A stretch of DNA of 64,000 nucleotides from Deltaproteobacteria bacterium (GCA_016219175.1 JACRCD010000020.1:1-64000); one strand, 5' to 3'; positions 8,074 to 17,783 are shown, counted from the first letter of the stretch. Program-made: numbers and translations. The notes: generated from the sequence alone by a model not told the origin.

Positions 8074-10101
8074 TCATCCAGCCTGCGGTTCGCCAGGTGG
8101 CGGGCCGCTCTCCTTTTCCCCCGTAAGCGCCTCCCTGACCGCCACGGCAAAATCCCGGGTCAACACCGGCTTCATCAGATATCTGCAGATCCCGTATTGC
8201 CCGGCGTCTTCTTCACTCAGTAATTCACTAAACCCGGTGCAGAGGATTACGGGCAGATCAGGCCGCAACCCTTTGGCTTCCCTGGCCAGGTTCAGGCCGT
8301 TTATTTTTGGCATGGTCATGTCGGTAACAATGAGATCAATATCGTCAGGTGTTGTGCGGATGACCTTTAAGGCCTCTTCGCAGCTGGTGAAAGCTGTCAC
8401 CTGATAGCCCAGTTCTTCAAGAATGCGTTGTTCGAGCTTGACGATGGTTTCTTCGTCATCCACGACAAGAATCCGCTCTCCGTTCCCCCGGGGCAGCGTC
8501 TCTTCCGATGGGGGCCGGGGTGATTGTCTTCCCCCCCTGATCGCCGGCAGGTAGACATGGAAGGCCGTTCCCCTGCCTGGCTCGCTGTAGGCGGAAACGT
8601 GGCCGCCGCAGGAGGTGACGATGCCATGCACCACGGCCAGCCCCATGCCGGTCCCCTCGCCCTTGGGCTTGGTGGTGAAGTATGGTTCGAAGATCTTGTC
8701 CCTGGTCGCCGGGTCCATGCCGCAGCCCGTATCGCTCACCTCAAGCAGCACATAGGGGCCGGGGGCAAGATGCAGCACGGTGGCCCTGGCGTCCGCCTCC
8801 GTGAACGTCACCCCGGAGAGCCTGATGCCCAGCAGGCCGGAGCTGTTTTGTCTCATGGCCTGGTAAGCGTTGGTGCACAGGTTCATGAGGATCTGGTGGA
8901 TCTGGGTGGGGTCGGCAAGGATGGAGCCGCCGTCCTCGGCGATGTTCTGGCGGATTTCAATGGAACTCGGCAGGGAGGCGCGGAGCAGTTTGATGACCTC
9001 TTTGACAAGGTGATGGATCTGCAAAGGTTTGCGTTCCTGGCTGCTCTGCCGGCTGAAGGTGAGAATCTGTTTGACCAGTTCCTTGGCCCGCTGGGAGGCC
9101 TGGAGTATCTGGGCAAGGTCGTGGGCCACGGGATGGCTGACCCCGATTTTGGCCAGGGAAAGCTCGGTGTAGCCGATGATGGGGGTCAGGATGTTGTTGA
9201 AATCATGGGCAATGCCGCCGGCCAGGGTGCCGATCGCCTCCATTTTCTGGGCCTGGCGAAGCTGTTCCTGCAACAGACTCTGCTCGGTTATGTCCTTGGC
9301 GATGTGGACAAAGCTGTGCAGCCCGCCGTGCTCATTAAGAACAGGGAAGGAGGACACGCTAAAGGTCTTTTTGATCGTGTCATGGCGGATTTCCACACAG
9401 TGGGGCTTTAAGTCCGATTTTGTCAGGAGCTCGGGGCAACCTGGGCACGGTTGCTGTTCGCCCCGGAATATCTCATGACATTTTCGGCCGAGAAGTGCAT
9501 GGGGTTCAAGGCCGAAAAGCAGGCCGGCGGCCCGGTTGGCCCGGATGATGGTCATTTCCTGGTCGTGAATGGTGATCACCTCCTCGATGGAATCAAAGGT
9601 CCGCTCCCATTCCTCCTCGGCCTTGATGCGTTCGGCGATTTCCTTCTCCAGTCGTTGCGATTTGTTAAGTAAGGCATAGCGGGAGGCCTGCAATTCATCG
9701 AGGGTTCTGTTCAAGGCGATGAATTTGCTGGCGGATTGCGCCGGGGGCGAGAGTTGCAGGATGATGAGCCCGTCCCGGGGCGCAGAAGAAAGATGCAGGC
9801 GGAAACCGCGGCAGGGGGTTTTGCTCCGCGCGCCGGCCGCGGTGCGCCAGGTGATGGCGCCCACCACCGGACTGGTGGTGCGGCGGCAGTTTTGCAGGTA
9901 ATGCGCGAGCGCCTCCGGGTCTTCGGCGGTTAGAGCGGCGAGGTCTGTCCCGGTAAGCTCTCCGGGGGGTGAGCCGAGCATTTGCCGGGCCGCGGAGTTT
10001 ACGGCAAGTATGCAACCGCCGCTGTCGAGCAGAAAAAAGGCGTCCCCCTGCGCTTCGGTGAAGGCGTAAAAAAATTCCCTGAGAGTGGGCTGGTCAGGCA
10101 A
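8074..10101 (-). CDS. PAS-PAS hybrid histidine kinase with C-terminal receiver
   Basis: The product is about 675 residues: PAS1 (about 5-110), a coiled coil, PAS2 (about 165-280) containing a small Cys motif (QPCPGCPEL), HisKA with GGIAHDFNNILTPIIGYTEL (His299), HATPase_c (GMDPATRDKIFEPYFTT, GEGTGMGLAVV) and a receiver with Asp594 (IVTDMTMPK). No transmembrane segment is seen, so it is cytoplasmic. The frame stays open to 10287, but that extension overlaps the upstream gene and is Arg/His/Pro-rich shadow sequence. A TTG at 10101 preceded by GAGGAG six bases away is the better start, 11 bp after the upstream stop. Confidence 0.85.
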   Translation of the reverse strand: MPDQPTLREFFYAFTEAQGDAFFLLDSGGCILAVNSAARQMLGSPPGELTGTDLAALTAEDPEALAHYLQNCRRTTSPVVGAITWRTAAGARSKTPCRGFRLHLSSAPRDGLIILQLSPPAQSASKFIALNRTLDELQASRYALLNKSQRLEKEIAERIKAEEEWERTFDSIEEVITIHDQEMTIIRANRAAGLLFGLEPHALLGRKCHEIFRGEQQPCPGCPELLTKSDLKPHCVEIRHDTIKKTFSVSSFPVLNEHGGLHSFVHIAKDITEQSLLQEQLRQAQKMEAIGTLAGGIAHDFNNILTPIIGYTELSLAKIGVSHPVAHDLAQILQASQRAKELVKQILTFSRQSSQERKPLQIHHLVKEVIKLLRASLPSSIEIRQNIAEDGGSILADPTQIHQILMNLCTNAYQAMRQNSSGLLGIRLSGVTFTEADARATVLHLAPGPYVLLEVSDTGCGMDPATRDKIFEPYFTTKPKGEGTGMGLAVVHGIVTSCGGHVSAYSEPGRGTAFHVYLPAIRGGRQSPRPPSEETLPRGNGERILVVDDEETIVKLEQRILEELGYQVTAFTSCEEALKVIRTTPDDIDLIVTDMTMPKINGLNLAREAKGLRPDLPVILCTGFSELLSEEDAGQYGICRYLMKPVLTRDFAVAVREALTGEKESGPPPGEPQAG

Positions 10102-10112
10102 GGTGTGCTCCT

Positions 10113-10637
10113 CTATGCCCCGAAATATTCCCTGCCCGGCACCAGGGCGGATTGGCGGGTGGCTTTCAGGAAGACGGTAACCAGGCAGCGGGGATCGCCC
10201 TGGGCGATGGTTTCTTCCAGGGTTACCTTGGCGTAGCCGAGGTTCATGGCGGTGATGACGCCGAAAACATTGGAGGTCATCATGCACATGGAAGGCCTGT
10301 CGAGCATCTTGTCGACAAAGGGGCAGGAGCTGCTGCCCAGCACGATTTTTTCATCATTTACTTCAACAATGTGGAAATTCCCCTGTATCCTTTGCTTCAG
10401 ATCGACAAGCACTTCCGCCACCTGGGCGCGGGAAAGGGTGTCCGCATTCAGGGCGCCCCGGTAAATGTCGTTGATCCACAGGCCGATTTTTTGCCCAACC
10501 AGGCTGATATAACCCGCCGCTTCCTCGTAGCCCACCACCTCTTCCAGGATGGTGGCCAGCTCACGGATGAGGGTGCGCAGAAACAGGTCGCGTTCGAGGG
10601 GTATGTCGAGGTTCCGCATGGCGGAATGCGCTGTCAT
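10113..10637 (-). CDS. Methanogen output domain (MetOD1)-type regulatory protein
   Basis: The 174-residue protein has an N-terminal helical region and a C-terminal part with SSSCPF...MCMMTSNVFG, NLGYAKVTLEETIAQGDPRC and LVTVFL. These features match the methanogen output domain 1 / 4-vinyl-reductase-like sensor family often attached to kinases. No catalytic site is assigned. It is the first gene of the leftward cluster and is followed 11 bp later by the hybrid kinase, so it may modulate that kinase. Family recognition is from memory of the conserved cysteine and glycine pattern. Confidence 0.7.
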   Translation of the reverse strand: MTAHSAMRNLDIPLERDLFLRTLIRELATILEEVVGYEEAAGYISLVGQKIGLWINDIYRGALNADTLSRAQVAEVLVDLKQRIQGNFHIVEVNDEKIVLGSSSCPFVDKMLDRPSMCMMTSNVFGVITAMNLGYAKVTLEETIAQGDPRCLVTVFLKATRQSALVPGREYFGA

Positions 10638-10881
10638 GGATTATTTCCCGGTCCGGATTTTCAGGGGGTGTTCCGTGTGAAGACGTGGCCCATATATTCT
10701 TGCATTGTATTGATGAACCTTGAGAAAGGCAAAAGATATTTCCCCTGGTGCGAAAAAAGGAGGGGAGTCAGCAGGCAGGAGGAAACCGGAAACAACCCCT
10801 GTTTTCCGGATAGTGCATTGCGTTTACTATCCTGACTTTTGGGAATCTTGAAAAATTGACCTCTGGCCCGATTACTGCGTC

Positions 10882-10959
10882 GCGGCGAAAAGAAAAATGC
10901 TCACATATGCCCAATATGCGGAGTTTATACCCCTATGGGGTGCTTTTTATTTTCGCCGC
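10882..10959. repeat. Palindromic element in the 10638-11017 intergenic region
   Basis: Arms GCGGCGAAAAGAAAAATGC (10882-10900) and its near complement at 10942-10959 form a stem with two mismatches around a 41-nt loop that itself contains CCCCTATGGGG. The 380-bp gap between batD and the MetOD1 gene holds no other recognised feature. The element looks like an interspersed palindromic repeat, not a terminator. Confidence 0.6.
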
Positions 10960-11017
10960 TTCTTGTCCTCGAACCAGATGCCTCATTTTTCAAGGCACCC
11001 TTTTGTCTCCTGGGCAA

Positions 11018-12883
11018 TCACGATTTTTGGCGGAACCAGGGTTCCAGTTTCCTGGCCAGAAGCAGGGTCTTTTCCGTTACCTGACCGATATCCTGAATGG
11101 AGCTGCCCTGGCCCGCATAACGCCATGCCTCATGGAGAGCCAGCAAGTCCTTGAGTTCCGCACGGGTCGCCTCATCAACACCAAGGACAAGGAGGCCGGG
11201 TTCCACGTCGAGGAAGGTGAGGGCGCCAACACTTTTATGCAGTCTGGTTTCCAGGTATTCTTTCAAGGAGGCGGCAAGGTCGTCAGGGGAAAGTGACGGA
11301 GAGGCCAGCCGTCGTTCAAGTCTGCCCAGGGCGACTCTGGCCTGTCTGGAAACGGAATCATTTGTTCTTCTCTTCCGCGCCAGGGAGAGAAGGGCGGTCA
11401 GCAGAAAAAGGGCTGGCGGCCCGGCAATAAGCAGAATCCTCCATCCTGTCCCGGAAGAGAGCTGTTCCCGCTGGTCGATAAGGACATCCTCCCCTTCATA
11501 ATTACAGGCCAGCCCTTTTTCCGCTGCCTTGAGTTCCTGTTGGCTAACCCCCGCGTCCCTGCCTTCGGCATCCGTGGCCGTGACGATGCGCGTCGCCCGG
11601 ACGGTGAGGGGAATGGGGGCGGTTTGGGCGGTCTGGTAACTGTTTTGCTCCGGGTCGAAATAGCTCATGACAATGGTTGGGATTTCCGTGATCGCGGTAT
11701 CCTTCACCCTGATGGTTTGGGTGAAGATTTTCCGGTTTTCCCCCAGCTCCCCCGGGGCGATATCCTCAGGGACCTTAAAGGCCGCGGGCGGCAGAAATCC
11801 GCTGAGATCGGGCAGCTTGGCGCCCTGGGCAAACGGGCCGCTAATTGTCAGGGTCAGGGTGATGGGGTCGCCCAGGTTCATCTCCTGGGGCGAGGCGCTG
11901 GCCGCTATGGAATAATGACCCACCAGGCCGGAGAAATCAGCGGGTTTGTCTTTTTCCGGCAGGGCGGCGACAGTCAGCGCTGGTTCATTGGAGGGGACTA
12001 TCTGGGTACGGTAGACGGCTTCCCGTCCGCTGCTGAAAAAATCGTCAAACCCGCCGAAGGGAGAACGCCGCGCCGGGGAGCGAAGCGAAGAGAGGGTTTG
12101 GCAGGCAACGGTGGCCTGGGGCAGGGTGAAGGCGCCCGCCTCTTTGGCCAATAGCAGGAAGTGAAAGGTGACGGTGAGAAATTCCCTGCCCTGTATTTCC
12201 CCCTTGCCTTTCACGCCAAGGACCGACTCTTTGCCGAGCGGGATCTTGATCTCCTCCTGGGATGAACCTCCTGATTGCGCGGGAAGCGGCGCCAGAGCAA
12301 AACGGGGATCGTCCAGAATGGGCAGTTGAAATTCAAAACCATTGACATCCTTGCCCACAAACCAGGTAACCGTCATGGTGACGGGTTCGCCCACGTAGCA
12401 GTTGTTTGAGGAGAGAAAAAGCCGCAGTTTCAGGTCCTCCGTTTCCTCGGGCTGCCGGGCGATAAGGGTCACGGGTTTGGTCTGGTGGCTTTTGCCGTCA
12501 ACCTTCACGTCAACGGGGGGTATGGTCAGGGCGCCGGCTCGCTTGGGTGTCAGGGTATAGCTGAAGATATAGCCGAGCTGGGTGACCCGTTGCCACTTGC
12601 CGTTCATGTTGGTAACGGAGGTGCTGCTGGTGCTCTGTCCGCCCCGCTCTTGGACGTGAAAGTCGGCAAGCTGCGACAGATCGGGCGCTGCCGCGCTGTT
12701 TGCCCCGTTGATCCGCAGCTGCATGGCCAGGGATTCTCCCACCGTAACCTCCTGCCGGTCCAGCAGGAGGTCAACCGAGATGTCGGCTGCGGCGGAGAGC
12801 GGCGGGATGAAAAAAAGCCGCATGGTGCAAAAAATGAAAAGCAGGAAACAGGGCAACCTGTTTATCTTTTTGAAATTGTTCAT
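11018..12883 (-). CDS. batD: BatD oxygen-tolerance protein
   Basis: The 621-residue protein has a signal peptide (about 1-33), repeated beta-sandwich regions typical of BatD (DISVDLLLDRQEVTVGESLAM at the start; GHYSIAASASPQEMNLGDPITLTL later), one membrane helix at about residue 480 (WRILLIAGPPALFLLTALL) and a cytoplasmic helical tail. BatD is the large periplasmic partner of the vWA proteins BatA and BatB. The gene starts 6 bp after batBC and is the last of the operon. The first methionine at 12883 fits a basic n-region followed by a hydrophobic stretch. Confidence 0.88.
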   Translation of the reverse strand: MNNFKKINRLPCFLLFIFCTMRLFFIPPLSAAADISVDLLLDRQEVTVGESLAMQLRINGANSAAAPDLSQLADFHVQERGGQSTSSTSVTNMNGKWQRVTQLGYIFSYTLTPKRAGALTIPPVDVKVDGKSHQTKPVTLIARQPEETEDLKLRLFLSSNNCYVGEPVTMTVTWFVGKDVNGFEFQLPILDDPRFALAPLPAQSGGSSQEEIKIPLGKESVLGVKGKGEIQGREFLTVTFHFLLLAKEAGAFTLPQATVACQTLSSLRSPARRSPFGGFDDFFSSGREAVYRTQIVPSNEPALTVAALPEKDKPADFSGLVGHYSIAASASPQEMNLGDPITLTLTISGPFAQGAKLPDLSGFLPPAAFKVPEDIAPGELGENRKIFTQTIRVKDTAITEIPTIVMSYFDPEQNSYQTAQTAPIPLTVRATRIVTATDAEGRDAGVSQQELKAAEKGLACNYEGEDVLIDQREQLSSGTGWRILLIAGPPALFLLTALLSLARKRRTNDSVSRQARVALGRLERRLASPSLSPDDLAASLKEYLETRLHKSVGALTFLDVEPGLLVLGVDEATRAELKDLLALHEAWRYAGQGSSIQDIGQVTEKTLLLARKLEPWFRQKS

Positions 12884-12889
12884 ATGTTC

Positions 12890-14803
12890 TTACCAGTCTT
12901 TTTCCACGGGATCGGACTGCAAACGCAACCGTTGCATGCGTTTGGCCTGCAGTTTCTTCTCGGCCTCAAGGATGGCCTCAACAGTTTGTTCCGCTATCTC
13001 CTTTTCTTGGCCGGTCCGCGCTTGTTCCGCGCTCTGATTTGCCTCCCCTTGCTGGTTCCTTGCGCTGTCGCTCTGCCGACCCTGCTCGGGCTGGGAGGAT
13101 GAGCCCTGCTCGTTTTGCTCCCTTTGTTGGTTCTGCTCCTGCTTCTGGTCGTCGCCGGGCTGTCCGGCCTCTTCCCGCTGCTCGGGCTGCTCCCCTCCGT
13201 CGCGCTTGTTCGGCGGATTCTCCGACCGTTGCCGCTCCTCCTGTTGCCCCTGGTTTTGCTCCGTGTCCTGCTTCTGCCTTTGGTCCTGCTGGTCCTGCTC
13301 CTGCGGGTTTTTCCGCTGCCCGGCAAGCTGCTGTTCAATCTCTTTTATGTTACGGCGGCATATTTCAAGATTGCGGCCTGCCCCGGCCAGGGTTGCATCA
13401 TGCCGCAGGGCTTGCTGGTAGAAGCCCGCGCTTTCCTTGAGATCCGCCAGTTTCTCCTTGAGATCCTTTTTCTCTGCGGCTAGGCGGAAACGGGCGTTGC
13501 CTTGGTTGAACCAGCTTCTGGCCAGAAAATTTTTGTCCTTGGCATTGGCCGCGGCCTGGGTAAAAACCTTCTCCGCCTCGGCAAATTTTCCCTGGCGATA
13601 GAGGCTGTCTCCTTTGTTGAATGGCGCGGCGGGATCATCGGCTTGGCTAGCCAGCGCCTGGTCGTAGAATTTGTCCGCCTCGCTGAAGCTGCCGCTGCTG
13701 TAAGCCTGGTTGCCGGAGTTGATCAAGGAGCGCGGGGAGGCGGCCAGGCAATAATCCGGATGGAGCAGGGGCAGTAAACACAGGGCGCCAAGGACAAGCA
13801 GGCGGCCGAGCAGTGCTTCCGCGGCGAGCAAAACAAGGGCCGCGGCCACAAAGATCTGGAATTTCTCCTCATAGCGCTTGATGGTTTTTGATTCAAGCTC
13901 TTTCCGGTCAGCCGAGGCCACCAGGTCAAGATAGACTTCACCCAGGTCAACCGTGCCCGTGGCCACGGGCAGATAGCGTCCTCCCGGAGTGGCGTCCGCC
14001 ATCTGGCGCAGGGTTGTTCCGTCAAGCCTGGACCAGACCTCCCGGCCGTCGTATTTTAGAAAACCTCTCTCCCCCGCTTCGCTGGTGACGGGGATGCGCT
14101 CTCCCTCCCCCTCATCGCCGAGGCCGATGATCAACAGCCTGATGCCCGCCTCGCCCGCTTTCTGGGCGGCCTGGACCGGGAAGCTCTCATGATCCTCGCC
14201 GTCCGTGATCAGGATAATATCTTTAAACTGTTTATCCTGGTCATCAAAAACCTGTTGCAGGGTGGTGCGCAAGGCGTCGCCGAGCAGGGTGCCGCCGCGG
14301 CCGATGCTGTCGCTGTCGATGGCATCAAGCAGCATAAGAAAAAAACCGTAATCCTGGGTAAGGGGGCATTTGACCGCGGTGACGCCGGCAAAGGCCACCA
14401 GGGCAATGCGGTCTCCCCGGAGTTTCTCCACGCAGTCCCTGATGGCGATCTTGGCCCGTTCGAGACGGTTTGGCAGGAGATCCGTGGCCAGCATGCTTTT
14501 TGACACGTCCAGCATGAAGACCAGATCGCGGCCGGAGCGTTGCACGGTCGTCTCCTTGAGATTCCAGGCCGGGCGGGCCAGGGCGATAACCAGGCACGCT
14601 GTCGCCGCGCAGAAAAGAATAAAGCGGCTGCCCCGCCTGGCGGAACCCGCCCCGTGCTGGCATTTGGCGGCCAGGGCGGGCTCCATGAAGGCAGCCAGCG
14701 CTTTTTTGCGTTTGGTTGCGGCATAAAAAAAGAGCAAGGCCAGCAGCGGCAACAGCCACAGCAGCAGAAACATCTTTATGTCGGTGAAATGAATACCGTT
14801 CAT
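12890..14803 (-). CDS. batB: BatB-BatC fusion: vWA membrane protein with TPR tail
   Basis: The 637-residue protein has two N-terminal membrane segments (about 10-28 and 60-77), a vWA domain with MIDAS DVSKS (Asp99), a further membrane segment at about 315-345, and then three or so TPR units (INSGNQAYSSGSFSEADKFYDQAL; APFNKGDSLYRQGKFAEAEKVF) followed by a Q/E/N-rich low-complexity tail (about 490-600). The vWA half is BatB and the TPR half is BatC, which are separate genes in many genomes. The start overlaps the batA stop by 4 bp (ATGA). Confidence 0.88.
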   Translation of the reverse strand: MNGIHFTDIKMFLLLWLLPLLALLFFYAATKRKKALAAFMEPALAAKCQHGAGSARRGSRFILFCAATACLVIALARPAWNLKETTVQRSGRDLVFMLDVSKSMLATDLLPNRLERAKIAIRDCVEKLRGDRIALVAFAGVTAVKCPLTQDYGFFLMLLDAIDSDSIGRGGTLLGDALRTTLQQVFDDQDKQFKDIILITDGEDHESFPVQAAQKAGEAGIRLLIIGLGDEGEGERIPVTSEAGERGFLKYDGREVWSRLDGTTLRQMADATPGGRYLPVATGTVDLGEVYLDLVASADRKELESKTIKRYEEKFQIFVAAALVLLAAEALLGRLLVLGALCLLPLLHPDYCLAASPRSLINSGNQAYSSGSFSEADKFYDQALASQADDPAAPFNKGDSLYRQGKFAEAEKVFTQAAANAKDKNFLARSWFNQGNARFRLAAEKKDLKEKLADLKESAGFYQQALRHDATLAGAGRNLEICRRNIKEIEQQLAGQRKNPQEQDQQDQRQKQDTEQNQGQQEERQRSENPPNKRDGGEQPEQREEAGQPGDDQKQEQNQQREQNEQGSSSQPEQGRQSDSARNQQGEANQSAEQARTGQEKEIAEQTVEAILEAEKKLQAKRMQRLRLQSDPVEKDW

Positions 14804-15879
14804 GGGATCTTACGCAGCAGGGTCGTGCCCAGGAGCATTTCCGCCATGAGCAATGCCAGGGCCGTCATGACAAAGAGCGGAAAATGCTCAGCGTAATCAA
14901 TATGGCGGACACTTTCGATCTCGCTTTTCTCCAGCCGGTCTATCTCCTCATAGATGCTGCGCAAACTGTCGGCGTCAGAGGCCATGCGAAAGATGCCGCC
15001 CGAGGTCTGGGCGATTTCCTGCAGGGTTTTTTTGTCCACCCCGCGGCCGGCCTGGGTCAGGAGGGCGAAAAAGCCGCGCGCGCCTTCCGCTTCGGTATCC
15101 TCGCCAATGCCTATGGTGTAGATTTTGATCCCCCACTGCGCGGCAAGCTGGGCGGCCTCGAGCGGGGTGAGGTCGCCGGCGTTATGAACCCCGTCGGTGA
15201 GGACAATGATGATCTTGCTTTTGATTTCATACTGTTTGGCCGTGCCGTCGCCGTTGGCTTCGTCGTCGTCTCTGTTTTCCCGGGCCACCGCCTCGTCCGC
15301 CTTTTGCAGTCTGGCCGCGGCCAGGGCGATACCGTCACCGATGCTGGTTCCGTCTTCATCGCGGTTGCTGACCAGCTGGATGTTTGCCATGAAGCCGCTC
15401 ACCGCCTCGTGGGCCAGGGTCAGGGGGCATACTGTTTCCGGGTAGCGGGCAAAACTGACGAGCCCGATGAGGTCGTTGGGGCGGCCGGCAAGCTGGTTGC
15501 CGTTGCCGCTGACAAATTCGGCAAAGACCTTTTTGACAACCTCAAGCCGGTTTGCCCGCAGGTTGCCCATGACCATCTCTTGCCCCATGCTGCTTGAGCG
15601 GTCAATGACCATTTCAATGGCAATGCCGTGACTGATGTCATGGACTTTTTCAATCCCCTGCTGCGGACGGGCAAAGGCCGTGACCAGCAGGATCAGGGCA
15701 AGGATGCGCAGGATGAGGGGCAATGAGAGGAGGTGCTGCCGCCAGGAGATGCCGGCCGGGCGCAACAGCTCGATTGCTGAAAATTTGAGGGTCCTGGGGT
15801 GTCCTTTGCGCAGCCGGAAAAAAAGAAGAACCGGGATGAGCAGCAGGGCGAGAAAGGCGAAAGGCGAGGCAAATCTCAT
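14800..15879 (-). CDS. batA: BatA vWA membrane protein
   Basis: The 359-residue protein has the BatA plan: N-terminal hydrophobic segments (about 5-20 and 53-70), a vWA domain with MIDAS DRSSS (Asp93) and a C-terminal membrane helix (about 335-352). A charged insert lies at about 190-205. Its gene overlaps its neighbours by 4 bp on both sides, so it is translated from the moxR operon. BatA and BatB are thought to form a membrane complex with BatC-E; the biochemical function is unresolved. Confidence 0.88.
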   Translation of the reverse strand: MRFASPFAFLALLLIPVLLFFRLRKGHPRTLKFSAIELLRPAGISWRQHLLSLPLILRILALILLVTAFARPQQGIEKVHDISHGIAIEMVIDRSSSMGQEMVMGNLRANRLEVVKKVFAEFVSGNGNQLAGRPNDLIGLVSFARYPETVCPLTLAHEAVSGFMANIQLVSNRDEDGTSIGDGIALAAARLQKADEAVARENRDDDEANGDGTAKQYEIKSKIIIVLTDGVHNAGDLTPLEAAQLAAQWGIKIYTIGIGEDTEAEGARGFFALLTQAGRGVDKKTLQEIAQTSGGIFRMASDADSLRSIYEEIDRLEKSEIESVRHIDYAEHFPLFVMTALALLMAEMLLGTTLLRKIP

Positions 15880-16898
15880 CTGTTCCCCTCCCTTGGCCCG
15901 GCTGCCCGCGGCTCCTGGTTTTTCTCACCCGTGACCCGGATAAAGTGGCGGCACAGCTCGATACTCTCGGAAACCTCCGTTTCGGCCGGCATGACCCGGG
16001 CGAATTTTATCAAATCACTGCGGGAGAGAAAGGTGGTGAGCAGCTCCTTGTCTGTCGGGGCAAAAGCGGGGGTGGTGCGCAGCGCGTCGAGAAATTCCTC
16101 GGTGGTCTGCTCCGGGGCCTTGAGCCCGAAACCGGTTTCGATGTAATAGCGGAGAATAAGAGAGAGTTCCCCAAAGAAATAAGCATGGTCCCTGATTTCT
16201 TTGTTGTTTTGCAGCAGTCTGTCGATTTTCTCCAGGGCCGCGAGGTGGGGGGCGGGCGGCGGCGTGGCGCTTGCTTTTTTCCGCCTGCGGGCCTGGATTG
16301 CATAGCAGATAAGCGTGAGCAGGACAAGGATTGCCCCGCTGGCGATAAGCAGCTCACGAACGGGACGTGGCTGGGAAACCGGCGGGAAGATATCGGCAAT
16401 CTCCGGCTCTTTTTCGTCCGCGGCCAGAAAGGAGGTGACGGGGATGGTCCGGGCCGGGATGGTGATGAGCGGCGGGGTGTTTTCTTCGTCGTTCCGCCGG
16501 GCCGTGACCCGCATTGCAGGGATGACGTACTGGCCGGGCAGAAAGGGGGCAAGGGTCCAGGTCCGGCTCTGTCTGACGGTAGACCCGCTTAATTCTTTCG
16601 CTGTCGTATTCGTGGTCTCCAGGGTGAAATCCCCTAGGTGTCCGGTAAATTCCGGGAAGGTGACAACAAAATCCTCGGGCGCGGTCGCCGTCAGGGTGAG
16701 TTCCAGACTTTGCGCCACGGAGATCTGCTGGGCGGAGAGGGTGCGCTGCACGGTAAGCACTCCGCTGTGCATTTCCTCCGTAACGGTTGCAGGCCCCGGC
16801 GTATCGCTGCCCGCCTCCGGCGGTTGGCAGCCGTAAAGCAGCAGGAGGCAGAAGAACCAGAGGAAAGACCAGGCCGGAGAGGGTGTTTTTCGTACCAT
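15876..16898 (-). CDS. BatD-like / DUF4381-type lipoprotein
   Basis: The 340-residue protein begins with a lipoprotein signal (LLLLYGC, Cys about 24). A periplasmic beta-rich domain follows (about 45-175: QQISVAQSLELTLTATAP), a single membrane helix (about 182-200: LLIASGAILVLLTLICYAI) and a cytoplasmic helical tail (about 215-330). This is the architecture of the small BatD-like/DUF4381 proteins found between DUF58 and batA genes. It overlaps batA by 4 bp and follows the DUF58 gene by 6 bp. Role is inferred from context only. Confidence 0.7.
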   Translation of the reverse strand: MVRKTPSPAWSFLWFFCLLLLYGCQPPEAGSDTPGPATVTEEMHSGVLTVQRTLSAQQISVAQSLELTLTATAPEDFVVTFPEFTGHLGDFTLETTNTTAKELSGSTVRQSRTWTLAPFLPGQYVIPAMRVTARRNDEENTPPLITIPARTIPVTSFLAADEKEPEIADIFPPVSQPRPVRELLIASGAILVLLTLICYAIQARRRKKASATPPPAPHLAALEKIDRLLQNNKEIRDHAYFFGELSLILRYYIETGFGLKAPEQTTEEFLDALRTTPAFAPTDKELLTTFLSRSDLIKFARVMPAETEVSESIELCRHFIRVTGEKNQEPRAAGPREGNR

Positions 16899-16904
16899 GT
16901 CCTG

Positions 16905-17783
16905 CTACCGTCGCCGCCGTTCCCGCATCCGAAAAAAACGGACCAGGTCAAGGACATAATCGTGGGTGGTCTGCAAGGGGATATGGTCAACGCCCATGGC
17001 GGCAAACTGACCGGCCAGTTCCCGCGCCCTTTTGGCCGAGGAGGCGGCAAAGGCCCGGCGCACTAGCGGGCTGCCGCTGTCAATCATGATCCGCTGCCTG
17101 GTTTCCGCATCTTCCAGGGCAATGAGGCCCGCATCGGGCAGTTGCTGTTCCCTGGGGTCGGTGATGGAAACGGCGATGAGGTCATGACGCCGGGCAATAA
17201 TGCGCATGGGCTTTACGAAATCCCGGTCAATGAAGTCCGAGACAAGAAAGGCGACCGAACGCTTATGGCTGATGCGGCCCAGGAAATTCAGGCTGGCCGC
17301 GATATCGGTTCCGCCCCGCTCGGGTGAAAAATTAAGTATTTCCCGGATGAGCCGCAAGACATGGGTGGCGCCTTTCTTGGGAGGGATAAACATCTCCACC
17401 GTGTCGGTAAAGGCGATAAGACCAACCTTGTCATTGTTTTTGATGGCTGAAAAGGCCAGCAGGGCGCACAGCTCGGCCGCCACTTCATTTTTCAGGTGGT
17501 GCACGGTGCCGAAGATGCCGGAGGCGGAAAGATCAACCAGCAGGAAGACCGTGAGTTCCCGTTCCTCCACGTACTGTTTCACATAGGGATGCCCGGTGCG
17601 GGCCGTGACATTCCAGTCAATGGCGCGGATGTCGTCGCCCGGCTGATATTCCCGGACCTCATCAAAGGCCATGCCCCGGCCCTTGAAGACGCTTTCATAC
17701 TCACCGGCCAGGATATCGTTGACCGCTTTGCTGGTGTAAATACGGATGGCGCGGATTTTCCGGGCCAGTTCACTGCTGATCAT
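16905..17783 (-). CDS. DUF58 protein (vWA-like, MoxR partner)
   Basis: The 292-residue soluble protein carries the DUF58 signature near the N-terminus (GRGMAFDEVREYQPGDDIRA, ending IDWNVTARTG) and a vWA-like core starting VFLLVDLSAS. DUF58 proteins almost always sit beside MoxR ATPases, and this start overlaps the moxR stop by 4 bp. It probably acts as the substrate or adaptor of MoxR in assembling the Bat membrane complex; that role is inferred from family context. Confidence 0.88.
   Translation of the reverse strand: MISSELARKIRAIRIYTSKAVNDILAGEYESVFKGRGMAFDEVREYQPGDDIRAIDWNVTARTGHPYVKQYVEERELTVFLLVDLSASGIFGTVHHLKNEVAAELCALLAFSAIKNNDKVGLIAFTDTVEMFIPPKKGATHVLRLIREILNFSPERGGTDIAASLNFLGRISHKRSVAFLVSDFIDRDFVKPMRIIARRHDLIAVSITDPREQQLPDAGLIALEDAETRQRIMIDSGSPLVRRAFAASSAKRARELAGQFAAMGVDHIPLQTTHDYVLDLVRFFRMRERRRR

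Noticed and set aside
10102-10287. N-terminal extension of the hybrid kinase
   Set aside because: It overlaps the MetOD1 gene in another frame and is Arg/His/Pro-rich shadow sequence; a TTG with GAGGAG upstream at 10101 is better.
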